12,559 bases of DNA, taken from Teratosphaeria epicoccoides (Eukaryota > Ascomycota > Dothideomycetes > Mycosphaerellales > Teratosphaeriaceae). The translations under genes were made by a program, and so were the position numbers. This document shows positions 1 to 7,441 of the stretch, one piece after another. The stretch is from contig JADDMT010000313.1 of the NCBI GenBank assembly GCA_021401465.1, positions 1-12,559 of the forward strand, given 5' to 3'. The notes beneath the pieces are model-generated. The model had not been told where the DNA came from. It saw only the letters and a list, made by a program, of their open reading frames with translations, and searched no databases. The first letter of the stretch is position 1. Every line of letters begins with the position of its first letter.

Positions 1-85
1 AGACATCACAGTTTAAAAGAAGAAACCAGAGAAACCCCGCACTAATGAGGTAGCTTAGGGACGAGCTAGACTAAGAGGGGGATAG
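1..85 (+). pseudogene. 3' end of Ty3/gypsy pol with polypurine tract
   Basis: This is the last stretch of a retroelement polyprotein. In the frame starting at base 2 the reading is basic and Pro/Lys-rich, contains two in-frame stops (TAA then TAG), and ends in an Arg-rich RARLRGG tail, as fungal gypsy polyproteins often do just before the 3' LTR. A purine-rich run at about 72-82 (aagaggggga) sits 4-5 bp upstream of the LTR and fits a plus-strand priming site. The rest of this element lies left of the window. The identification rests on position before an LTR and on the tail motif, since too little sequence remains for domain assignment. Confidence 0.6.
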
Positions 86-203
86 TGTCATGAGTGTCAG
101 GAGTACTGTCCGGAGTACTGTAGGATACAGGATCATATAGGTCCTAAGTGCTATAAGTCATAGTACTGTCATAGGAGTACTATGAGTCATAGGCATAGTC
201 ATA

Positions 204-341
204 GAAGAAAGGATCTGTCACGTGAGGACAGATCCCCAGATCTATAGGGTTAGTCTACAGATCCATGGGCTTGCAAGGAAGAAGGGATCTGTCACGTGAT
301 GACAGACCCTTAGATCTGTAGGGTTAGTCCACAGATCTACA
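204..341 (+). repeat. Two 74-bp-period direct repeats in the LTR, each with a CACGTG site
   Basis: A unit starting gaagaa(a/g)ggatctgtcacgtga begins at 204 and again at 278. The period is 74 bp and the second copy runs to about 341. Each holds a palindromic CACGTG (219-224 and 293-298) and a downstream block with gggttagt. They lie 180-60 bp upstream of the LTR TATA motif, the region where LTR promoter elements are expected. A bHLH-type binding role is inference only. Confidence 0.7.
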
Positions 342-399
342 GACACAGATCTGTCGGGTCTATCGACAGATCTAACAGAGCTGCTCTGTCGCTCTCTAG

Positions 400-405
400 T
401 ATATA
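400..405 (+). promoter_or_regulatory. Candidate TATA box of the LTR promoter
   Basis: TATATA occurs about 315 bp into the LTR, in the position expected for the U3 promoter, with about 170 bp of LTR left downstream for R and U5. No transcript start can be read from the sequence. Confidence 0.45.
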
Positions 406-575
406 GGGGTAGCTTTAGGACAGGCAGTTAGGAGCTTCGTGCTTAATCTTAATTCAATCCTCTCTTGCTTAGAGGAGAGTTAGTTACAAGGTCAACTACT
501 ATTGTCGATATTCTTCATAGCTCCCGAGTCTAACACCTGGTTACCTTCCTGCTATCGGCACCTACCCTTATGACA

Positions 576-1349
576 CTTTAGTGCTACTACGCTAAGAACT
601 AGGATGCCTAGGCTAACGTAATTCCTATGGCGGAATTTGTAGTTAATAACAGCGTGTATGCTACTATGCGCATGTCGCCATTTCAGATTCTTTATGGCTT
701 TGATCCGGAAATATACCTAGAACCGCCTCAGGACGAGTCTTCTAAGGAGAGGGTGCTAGCCGCCGCGGAATCAGCGCGGCGTATACGCGAGGTACATTCG
801 GTGCTAATAGAATACTAGAAAAAGGCCTCAGAGTCCCAGATTAAACATAATAACGCCCGTGCTAAACCGATGTAGTACGTAGTTAGTACGAAGGTGTTAC
901 TGTTAACGAAGAATCTCAAGCTAAAACTTCCGAGCAAGAAGATGACGCCAAGGTTCGTCGGACCCTTCCGGATACGCGACGCGATAGGCTTACAGGCGTA
1001 CCGGCTATTGTTGCTATTGTCGTATCATGTGCACGACGTCTTCTACGTATCTCTACTCGAACTATGGGTACAGCGCGAGGGCGAAGAGCCCGCGGACCCG
1101 ATGCTAGTAGCAGAAGAGAACGAAGAGTAGGAAGTCGAGGGTATTAAGGACAGTATGCGGCGTAAGGGTGCAACGCACTATCTAGTAAAGTAGAAAGGAT
1201 ACCTACCTAAGTACACATAATAGGTTCCGGCCGAAGACTGCAAGAACGCTCTAGAAGCTATTCGTGAATTCGAAGAGCGGAGGAGGCGTAAGCAGGGCTT
1301 AAGAAGGTCGATTCGTAGGAAGATGAGGGTTCTAGAGCAGAATTCTTGA
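576..1349 (+). pseudogene. Ty3/gypsy chromovirus integrase C-terminus plus chromodomain, decayed
   Basis: One reading frame (phase of the ATG at 627) stays colinear from base 576 to a TGA at 1347-1349. It carries the integrase C-terminal signature PMAEFVVNNS (624-653) and MSPFQILYGF. A GPDY/F-like module follows, with KVLLLTKNLK at about 888-917 and FVGPFRI then FYVSLLELW at 954-1070. A chromodomain starts EVEGIKDS (1131-1154) and includes YLVK-stop-KGY, then PAEDC. In-frame stops are TAG at 579, 600, 609, 816, 873, 1128, 1191 and 1221 and TAA at 1218. They fall where the family has Trp or Gln, for example the chromodomain VKW. The 5' part is missing because the LTR element inserted at 575/576. 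No 3' LTR of its own follows; the sequence turns into a different repeat by 1371. Confidence 0.88.
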
Positions 1350-1370
1350 CACGTGTATATAGCGCATAAC

Positions 1371-2240
1371 GCGCGAAGTGACAACAAGAAGCAAACGCCC
1401 TACTCATACATCATTAATGCCTAAAGGCATACCTAGAATAAACCTAAGAAGAACAAGAGACATGCTCGGATTAGCTTCGTAGCTAATGCTTAGCGACTAC
1501 TAGTTAGGGGCTTCCTGACCGAACCCGAAGTAGGAGAGTCTTTCTTGTTACGGTCCGCTAGGGACTGCCTACCCGCACAGGGTCTACTAAACACCCCGAA
1601 GCGACTATGAGTAACGGGGGTAGTAACGCCACGAAGAGAGGCTAGCATCTTCTTCTTTAGTAGGTTGCGAGGGAGCTTGTCTTCAGAGCCTATAGTAGCC
1701 AGAGAACTAGCGACACCCTTACCGCGCCTAGTCGCGACGACTACCTTATCCTTAGCATTAGAAGGCGAAGAGACTCGAGCGCGCTTGCGGCTGTCGCGCT
1801 CGGCCCTCGAGATCATCTTGCGCTTCTTGACACGAGTGTCGACTACATCATCGGACTTAGTGTCTCCCTCAGGCGCAACTAGTGCGATAACACTATGGCG
1901 CGAAGGGATCACGTCAGGACCGAAGGTATCCTGAACGTCGTCATCCTCCTCATCCTTAAAGATCTGGCCTAGAGGCTTGTGCCTTAGCGTCTTGACAGAC
2001 GCAGTGCAGGTCGCAAGTAGGGAAGGCTCGGCTTCCTCGTCGCTAACCTTAATTTCGGCCCTGGCCCTCTTCTTCTTCTTAGACAGTAGCGTCGAGGCGG
2101 CGTAGGCGGCGGCGCTACAATGTGTTAGCTGTACGCACGCGACAGGATTCGAGTGAGTAACTTACGGCTTAGTCCTCAGGACTGGCTTAGAGGCAGGCTG
2201 CCTCTCGGTACGGCACTAGGGCGTAGCCTTAGCGGCAGGA
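1371..2240. repeat. Tandem duplication, unit A (870 bp)
   Basis: Bases 1371-2240 recur as 2241-3110 at a constant offset of 870 with no indel seen. The junction shares GCG (2241-2243 equals 3111-3113), a possible microhomology. Every difference noticed in the part compared base by base is a C/T or G/A transition, most in CpA/TpG context. The unit contains the 3' half of gene X, antisense, plus about 120 bp of its 3' flank. Confidence 0.93.
1490..2240 (-). pseudogene. Duplicated C-terminal half of gene X (unit A)
   Basis: The minus-strand frame matches the C-terminal half of the gene at 2360-3856 codon for codon, because the 870-bp shift equals 290 codons. From about 2098 down to the TAA at 1490-1492 the frame is open for about 200 codons. 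It encodes a charged, low-complexity protein with a KKKKRARAEIK-type basic cluster, an acidic DEEDDD stretch, a second basic cluster VKKRKM...RKRARV, then a Ser/Thr/Pro-rich tail. Upstream in the unit a TAG and a TAA interrupt it. At 2131-2129 this copy keeps a CAG codon where unit B has TAG. It has no start of its own, so it is a fragment unless read through from unit B. Function unknown. Confidence 0.75.
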
Positions 2241-3110
2241 GCGCGAAGTGACAACAAGAAGCAAACGCCCTACTCATACATCATTGATGCCTAAAGGCAC
2301 ACCTAGAATAAACCCAAGAAGAACAAGAGACATGCTCGGATTAGCTTCGTAGCTAATGCTTAGCGACTACTAGTTAGGGGCTTCCTGACTGAACCCGAAG
2401 TAGGAGAGTCTTTCTTGTTACGGTCCGCTAGGGACTGCCTACCCGCATGGGGTCTACTAAACACCCCGAAGCGACTATGAGTAACGGGGGTAGCAACGCC
2501 ACGAAGAGAGGCTGGCATCTTCTTCTTTAGTAGGTTGCGAGGGAGCTCGTCTTTAGAGCCTATAGTAGCTAGAGAACTAGCGACACCCTTACTACGCCTA
2601 GTCGCGATGACTACCTCATCCTTAGCATCAGAAGGCGAAGAGACTCGAGCGCGCTTGCGGCTGTCGCGCTCGGCCCTTGAGATCATCTTGCGCTTCTTGA
2701 CACGAGTGTCGACTACATCATCGGACTTAGTGTCTCCCTTAGGCGTAACCGGTGTAGTGACACTATGGCGCGAAGGGATCACGTTAGGACCGAAGGTATC
2801 CTGAACGTCGTCATCCTCCTCATCCTCAAAGATCTGGCCTAGAGGCTTGTGCCTTAGCGTCTTGACGGACGCAGTACAGGTCGCAAGCAGGGAAGGCTTG
2901 GCTTCCTCGTCGCTAACCTTAATTTCGGCCCTGGCCCTCTTCTTCTTCTTAGACAGTAGCGTCAAGGCGGCGTAGGCGGCGGCGCTACAATGTGTTAGCT
3001 ATACGCACGCGACAGGATTCGAGTGAGTAACTTACGGCTTAGTCCTTAGGACCGGCTTAGAGGCAGGCTGTCTCTCGGTACAGCGCTAGGGCGTAGCCTT
3101 AGCAGCGGGA
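2241..3110. repeat. Tandem duplication, unit B (870 bp)
   Basis: Second copy of the unit at 1371-2240. It is the copy joined directly to the 5' half of gene X (3111-3856), so the gene runs N-terminus, unit B, unit A on the minus strand. About 15 transitions separate the copies over the first 360 bp by eye, roughly 4%. Confidence 0.93.
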
Positions 3111-3856
3111 GCGGTAAATTGCTTGATGACCTTCTTGCGGATCATCCGCGTCTTAAAGTCATCGTCAATAGAGGCAAGGGCCCCGAGTTGCTAACGCTAA
3201 CAGCTAGTCGGATATTTCTCGACGCTAACGTTAGCCTAGCGGAGAAAGTCAGCATTTATACTTAGAGGGCACCTGCACTGTATGCGTACTATAGCGAAGG
3301 TCTCGACCCTAACGGTTAGCACCTTCAAGATCTTCTAGACTAAGTCTGCGATCAGACCTAGACAAACGTTTTCGCCTGTTAGCAGAGAATCGAAGCGAAC
3401 ACCGCTATGAGAACGGTTAGTAGTCGCGGTAAAGCACGAGAGGGCGCCAAGCAGGTAGGCGAGTGCCTCGCGGTACTTGGCCTGTAGCCTGTTCATAGTT
3501 AGAGTGCCTTCGGTAATCCCCTCGTCGCGCGCACTCTAGAAGTCATCGATGTTATAGTAGAGCTAGTTGTACTCGCCGTACACCTCTTCAGGGAGGTCTT
3601 AGCATTTTTGATGCTTGCTATTACAGTTAACATAATTGCGGTAGACACTACTCTCATCAAACCTGCTGACGCAGATCTCGGCTACGCTTTAGTTAGTACA
3701 AGTCACGCATACCTCGCGGGTAGGGGACGCCTTACTAACACGCGGAGGAGAGATGTGTGCAGCTTGGCTACTAAGGTTGTCGAGGCATCGTCGACACGAG
3801 CGACGATCGCGGGCAGAGCGAGTAGCGTCGAACTTAGTCTGCAGCACATGAGCCAT
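2360..3856 (-). pseudogene. Gene X: Cys-rich protein with NLS-like charged C-terminus, decayed, unknown family
   Basis: From the ATG at 3856-3854 a single minus-strand frame stays in phase for 499 codons to a TAA at 2362-2360, with no frameshift or intron needed. Residues about 20-90 are Cys-rich: a CxxC near residue 20, another CxxC (VCVTCTN) near 48, and further Cys around 60-85 (NYVNCN, HQKC). This could be a zinc-binding segment, but I match it to no named family. The middle is mixed alpha/beta-like sequence. The last 200 residues are charged with two basic clusters typical of nuclear proteins. About eleven premature stops (TAG, some TAA) break it; at 3601-3599 TAA replaces a CAA still present in the right-arm copy. 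The TAA taken as terminator could itself be a mutated CAA. A TATA box lies 156 bp upstream. The N-terminal 115 codons lie inside the inverted-repeat arm. Confidence 0.7.
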
Positions 3857-4011
3857 TATAGCTAAGACAGGTTGATTGATCTTGATTAATTGATTAGAGA
3901 AGAAGGAGCTCTAGTACGGACCTACAGACACGGCAAGGCGCAAGCTAAGCGAAGTAGGAGCGGAGGTTAATGTTAGTGTCTTAGAACAGGAAAGTTTAGG
4001 AAGCGACGAGG

Positions 4012-4019
4012 TTTTTATA
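4012..4019 (-). promoter_or_regulatory. TATA box of gene X (left arm)
   Basis: TATAAAAA on the minus strand, about 156 bp upstream of the gene X ATG at 3856, identical in the right arm at 12053-12060. The spacing suits a fungal promoter with a roughly 120-bp leader. Confidence 0.6.
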
Positions 4020-4211
4020 CCCTCTGACAGCCCCCCTGTTACCTACCGCAACCGTTAAGCTAGTAACTCGAACTACATGCGCAGAGTACCTGCCTTTAGT
4101 TAACTTACAGGGGGACCGAATAATGCAATAATGGATAACGCGGCTGTTACGCATGTGCGCCGACCGCACTCGTGCTAGCCTACTAGCATGGAAATGTGGC
4201 GAGGCCCGCGC

Positions 4212-4227
4212 TAGGAGCGCGCTCCTG
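4212..4227. repeat. 16-bp palindrome in the CpG-rich block (left arm)
   Basis: TAGGAGCGCGCTCCTG. The right-arm copy at 11845-11860 reads CAGGAGCGCGCTCCTG, a perfect 16-bp palindrome, so the left copy has lost one pair by C to T. Confidence 0.75.
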
Positions 4228-4680
4228 CCGTTTCAAGCGGCGCGCATAGAGCGTCCGCGTACTTTCCTACTACCCTAAGGTTCTGCAACACGTTCTTCAC
4301 AGTCACGACTAAATAGGGATGGCCAAGCTACTTGGCGAGGCCGGCGCGCATGCTCGCCCTATATTTTCAAGGATTAACCGAAGTACATACTCGTGGTTTC
4401 CTGATATCTTAATCCGCATGTAAAGCGAAGGTGTTACGAAGCCGCCTAATATGTGACAGATTAAAACCCGCCCAAGTTAGCAGCCTCCGCCCTGCACTCG
4501 CTGCGAAGGTGTTAAGGTATGCGCATGACACATGTTACGTAGGCTATCTACCTATTCACCCTTGCGCGGTGTAAGCGTGCTATATCCCGTACTCTATATG
4601 TTCCGCGTGCGTCACTTAGTAAGGCTAGGGACATCCTCATAGGAGGAGGGGCAGTGATACGGTTGATACTAGGGGACTAC

Positions 4681-4774
4681 TAGAACCGCATGGGTTCTAA
4701 TAGCCGCCCTTGGCATGTAGTGACCCTGCTACATATAGCAAGGGGGTCCTTCGTACATACGTTAGCTCGTATGT
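4681..4774. repeat. Three consecutive hairpins in the left arm
   Basis: Stems visible: TAGAACC(4681-4687)/GGTTCTA(4693-4699) with a 5-nt loop; ATGTAG(4715-4720)/CTACAT(4729-4734) with an 8-nt loop; ACATACG(4755-4761)/CGTATGT(4768-4774) with a 6-nt loop. The same three recur in the right arm (about 11298-11391), two of them weakened by point changes. Their role is unknown; transposase binding or structured RNA are both possible. Confidence 0.6.
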
Positions 4775-5289
4775 CGTCTAAGTAGGATCAGTTGTCGACG
4801 TAGGACGCCCCCACGTCGCTGACCCTACGGTACCCCTACGGGGTTAGGCTCGGACATGCTTTCCCTAATTGAGGAGCGTCAGGGGTTATAAGCACCCTTA
4901 GCGCCACCTCTGCGATAAGCAGAAAGTAGCGCTGTCTTATACCTACTAAAAGCTCGGATTACTCTGTCACACTACGAGATATTTTCATATCATATAGCAT
5001 ATACATCTATATTAGCTGCCGCCTAACTAGCGCACATGAGGCGCTCGTAACTGCTGTCTAGATCAGTTAGCTGCTACGTGCCGCTATGTGCTACATGCAG
5101 GTAGTTATTGCTCTTAACAAAGAAGTAGCAAACATGGCGACATCTATCCTATGTAGCTATGTCTGCCGAGTGCACATGCCGCTGTCGAGCTAGCGTCAGT
5201 GTGACTATGTCGCGGTTACTACCATTCCTAATGCCTCCGTATAGTAGTAGATAAGGTCCGTAGGTCGCAACCACGAGGATCATTTTTTA

Positions 5290-5305
5290 CTGCCTTTCGA
5301 GGCAG
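5290..5305. repeat. Perfect 6-bp stem-loop with TTCG loop
   Basis: CTGCCT, loop TTCG, AGGCAG. The same TGCCT...AGGCA ends bound the degenerate repeats just downstream, suggesting one related family of small inverted units. Confidence 0.6.
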
Positions 5306-5319
5306 AATCGCCTAATATC

Positions 5320-5472
5320 GTGCCTTCTTCATTCAGTCATGTGCCTAGGCAGTAGTGTGTGATATTTAACCGAATCTGTGACAGCGTCGCGTGCCTTCCG
5401 TTTCTGACCATTTTTCAGGCAGCAGCGTCATGTGCCTTCTATTTCTAGTCATTTTTCAGGCAGAAGCTAATG
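5320..5472 (+). repeat. 41-bp repeats with TGCCT...AGGCA ends
   Basis: Two adjacent copies, 5391-5431 and 5432-5472, share gtgccttc(c/t)..tttct(g/a), catttttcaggcag and a 41-bp period. A third, degenerate copy starts at 5320 (gtgccttcttcattcagtca) and ends ggcagtag at 5355. Each unit is bounded by complementary TGCCT and AGGCA. Confidence 0.75.
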
Positions 5473-5714
5473 ATGTGACGATGCAACGTGTACGGTTAGC
5501 GACTATGCAGAGCACATGACCTACAGCTGCTAAAATACAAAAGAAGCTTGGTACTCTAAACTTCTTTCTTTCAAACAACTACCTCATCTAGTACTCGGCT
5601 TCTTCTTTAGCATCTATACAGATACTAGCACACTGACAACACCACGGCATGTAAGCATTGTATGCTTATATGACGAGACTGTAAACTGACGCGCTAGTAG
5701 AATCCAAACCTACC

Positions 5715-6898
5715 ATGTCGACGAATCCGACCCTAGACCTAGAGCCGGCGATCGGTGTAGGTTCTAAGCACGCCGAGTTCGTAGCCGACTACGTCCGCGA
5801 TACCGTCTAGGCATTAGAAGCCGCTGTTGCGCTACAGAAGGCATATCCGGACTTCGATGCCTATGAGGATCTCGTTAACTACGCCCCTTAGGTAGAGCAT
5901 CGAGCTAGGCACAAGGTGCTCGACGTCGCATGCGGTAGTGGCCTGATTAGGCTCCTAGCGAGTGCAAAGCTAGCTACGCTAGATAGTGTATACTTCCTGG
6001 ACTTCTATGCTAAGATGCTAGATAAGAGCTAGTAGTATGTGTTATAGCTAGGCCTTAGAGGTAATACTATTACTAACTAATCTTTAGTACCATGCGGGAC
6101 TACTAGGGAAGCGTGGACTCGTAGCGCTTCATCTAGGCGAGGCTCGGTCGCACCCCTACAGCTAGCATCAAGCAGGCTGCTAGATGCCCTAATGGCTTTT
6201 AGATAGTATTTGCAAAGGGCGTGCTAGAGATGTTCGAGCTACGGGTCTATTCGGGGCTAATCCACTAGCTACGCGAGCTAGTTAGTGACAACGGCTAGCT
6301 GATCTTAGATTAGAAGGAGCCTGCTCCTAGCTAGCAGCTACTCTTGCACCGACCAAGCGAGGCTACTTCCATGGCCTATCGAGAGTACACTATAAGAGAC
6401 TAGGCCTTGTTGCTATTACGCATTCAGAATGTTTAGTACCCCGCCCTACTAAGTCCTAGCTTTAACCGTCTAATCACGTAGTACACCATGATCGCTAGCT
6501 AGGACGAATTGGCGAGGGCGCGGAGATCTATGCTTGCTTTCTTCGCTAAGCCTAGTGTAGCAAATAAGGTGTCCCTCTACGTAGACTTTCTGACCTACTA
6601 CCCGACGGATTAGTTAACTGCTCTCTACGGCTTATTCGTCAAGCGAGTAAGAACCCGTGTCAGCCATCTAACCGCGGCGTTAGAGGTCAAAGTCGACATG
6701 GCGCGGCGTGAATGGCTTAATAGCAAGATCAGTAGTACTACTCCTAGGCAGAGGGGTTTCCGGGTCGAGCTCTTATACACTCTCCTCATTAAGCCCATGG
6801 TTACAATATCTCTTAATCAAGTTAAACGGGAATTGTCGCGCACAGAGAGACGTGCGCTAGAACGACAGGTAGCGAAGGCTCTACAGAAAGGGCAGTAA
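5715..6898 (+). pseudogene. Class I SAM-methyltransferase-like gene, RIP-decayed, one intron in this span
   Basis: ATG at 5715 (A at -3) opens a frame that becomes continuous to the TAA at 6896-6898 once a 53-nt intron (6035-6087) is removed, giving 376 codons. Residues 68-76 read VLDVACGSG, the glycine-rich motif I of class I SAM-dependent methyltransferases. Later FAKGVLEMF (about residue 147) and NG-stop-LILD (about 175) sit where the motif II/III strand and the G-W-L strand of this fold are expected. The C-terminal half is Arg/Lys-rich and unassigned. There are 16 in-frame TAG codons (first at 5808, last at 6611) and no TAA or TGA before the end; only one TGG codon remains, and CTA strongly outnumbers CTG. 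Substrate unknown. The terminal TAA may be a mutated CAA: the same frame reads on, with one TAG, to a TGA at about 7007. It converges on the Plavaka gene. Confidence 0.65.
6035..6087 (+). other. Spliceosomal intron, 53 nt, in the methyltransferase-like gene
   Basis: The donor is GTATGT, the branch site a perfect TACTAAC at 6071-6077, and the acceptor TTTAG. Removing it shifts the frame from that of 5715 to that of 6089, exactly what joins motif I to the downstream frame. The split codon is TA|T. Confidence 0.85.
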
Positions 6899-7441
6899 AT
6901 GTGCGAGGTAGATAAGCTAGCTAGCTGCCTAGACGCTAGCTAGCAGAGAGATGTGCATGCGATGAGAGACTTTCGGCTAGTAGCACTAACTACCAATCCT
7001 GCGGCATGACTAATAAGTAGTTATGCATGTAGGTAGAAGACCTGCTTCTAGCCGTAGTAGGCGGCAATTCATGACTTTTTTGAGAACTTACTAAGTATCT
7101 ACCTCTTGGCGACGTGCCTGCTATCGAAAAGAAGCTCGCAGCTGTCATCGCCAAACACGAGTTTCCCTTTCTCAAGGTTAGTAGCCGCGATTCTGACTAA
7201 TCATACATACATATGCTAACTAGTTATGTTTCTAGCTCCTAGCCGAGCTTCGTAACAAGATCTACAAAGGAGTCATTATGTCGCCTACCCTGATTAGCAT
7301 CATGTTCAACTACAGCACGGGTTAGCTAAGTAGCTAAGTCGTCAAGTCTACTAGCGCTAGCTAGAAGAACTGCGTGCTAGGAGCCCTCCTTGCGGCGTGC
7401 TACCTTTATCGAGCTTACTAGTATAGCATTCGTTGCGTATG
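6899..7441 (+). pseudogene. Probable further exons of the methyltransferase-like gene or a separate gene remnant
   Basis: On + a coherent frame reads LPLGDVPAIEKKL (from about 7099) to HEFPFLK, ending at a GTTAGT donor at 7177. After a 59-nt intron (7177-7235; branch GCTAAC, acceptor TTCTAG) it goes on as LLAELRNKIYKGVIM (7236-7280) to FNYSTG before a TAG at about 7323. It may join the upstream gene through a 56-nt intron at 7029-7084 (GTAGGT, CATGAC, ttttttgag), whose length gives the right phase change, but that needs the TAA at 6896 and a TGA near 7007 to be mutations. No family recognised. The true 3' end is unclear, because the frame keeps meeting TAGs until it overlaps the 3' end of the convergent transposase gene. 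Confidence 0.4.
7177..7235 (+). other. Probable intron, 59 nt
   Basis: The donor is GTTAGT, the branch-like site GCTAAC about 18 nt before the acceptor, and the acceptor TTTCTAG. It joins two stretches of sensible helical coding sequence (EFPFLK and LLAELRNK). Confidence 0.6.

Larger units (their letters stand above)
86..575 (+). repeat. LTR of a Ty3/gypsy retrotransposon (3' LTR)
   Basis: This 490-bp segment starts TGTCAT and ends ATGACA, perfect 6-bp inverted ends of the TG...CA type. It is preceded by a purine-rich tract and by a polyprotein tail, so it is the 3' LTR of an element lying to the left. Internally it has ggagtactgt-like short repeats (110-185), two 74-bp direct repeats (204-341) and a TATA motif at 400. 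Directly after base 575 an integrase reading frame of a different gypsy copy begins, which places this LTR inside another element. Confidence 0.82.
3513..5012 (+). repeat. Left arm of 1.5-kb inverted repeat
   Basis: The reverse complement of this arm aligns with 11060-12559. Position pairs always sum to 16072 where checked (3513/12559, 4012/12060, 4581/11491, 5012/11060), so there is no net indel over 1500 bp. Divergence by eye is about 5-8%, nearly all C/T and G/A transitions. Homology stops at 5012/11060 on the inner side and is cut by the window edge on the outer side. Content: the 5' third of gene X, its promoter, and about 1.15 kb of non-coding hairpin-rich DNA. Confidence 0.95.
3857..5012. 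other. Non-coding inner part of left arm (gene X upstream region)
   Basis: I find no supportable gene here. Moving away from gene X it holds TGATT-rich 5'-UTR repeats (3871-3896), a TATA box, and a GC-rich CpG-dense block (about 4140-4350) with palindromes. It then holds a cluster of small hairpins (about 4680-4860) and an AT-rich end (4978-5012) reading atattttcatatcatata. All of it is conserved in the right arm at 11060-12215. The short reading frames differ between arms and show no constraint. Confidence 0.7.
5013..5714. other. Non-coding stretch between left arm and methyltransferase-like gene
   Basis: No gene is supported. It contains a TTCG-loop hairpin, a short tandem repeat family (5320-5472) and, near the downstream gene, a pyrimidine-rich leader. 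The interval 5651-5697 (GTAAGC, AACTGAC, GCGCTAG; 47 nt) could be a 5'-UTR intron. That is weak, resting on splice motifs only. Confidence 0.55.

Noticed and set aside
1665..1934. 89-codon + strand open frame, repeated at 2535-2804
   Set aside because: Both are antisense shadows of the charged C-terminus of gene X; the minus-strand frame is continuous with the full gene and has the NLS-like composition.
3608..3865. 85-codon + strand open frame in the left arm
   Set aside because: It is antisense to the Cys-rich start of gene X, which has the promoter, the start codon and the matching right-arm copy on the other strand.
4790..4870. tRNA-like look of the ccctacgg/ccgtaggg palindromes
   Set aside because: No acceptor stem, anticodon arm or B-box GGTTCGANNCC could be assembled from the sequence.
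5320..5472. CRISPR-like array
   Set aside because: There are only three diverged units with no unique spacers of constant length, in a eukaryotic context; a small tandem repeat explains it.
6061..6087. A 27-nt intron GTAATA...TTTAG inside the methyltransferase-like gene
   Set aside because: It shares the acceptor and branch site of the 53-nt intron at 6035-6087, but is too short, and its 27-nt length leaves the phase unchanged, so it cannot give the frame shift seen here; the 53-nt intron can.
5715..6898. TAG as a reassigned sense codon
   Set aside because: The transposase and gene X also have many TAA stops at Gln positions, sister copies show CAG/TAG and CAA/TAA pairs, and all differences fit C to T decay. 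A code change is not needed.
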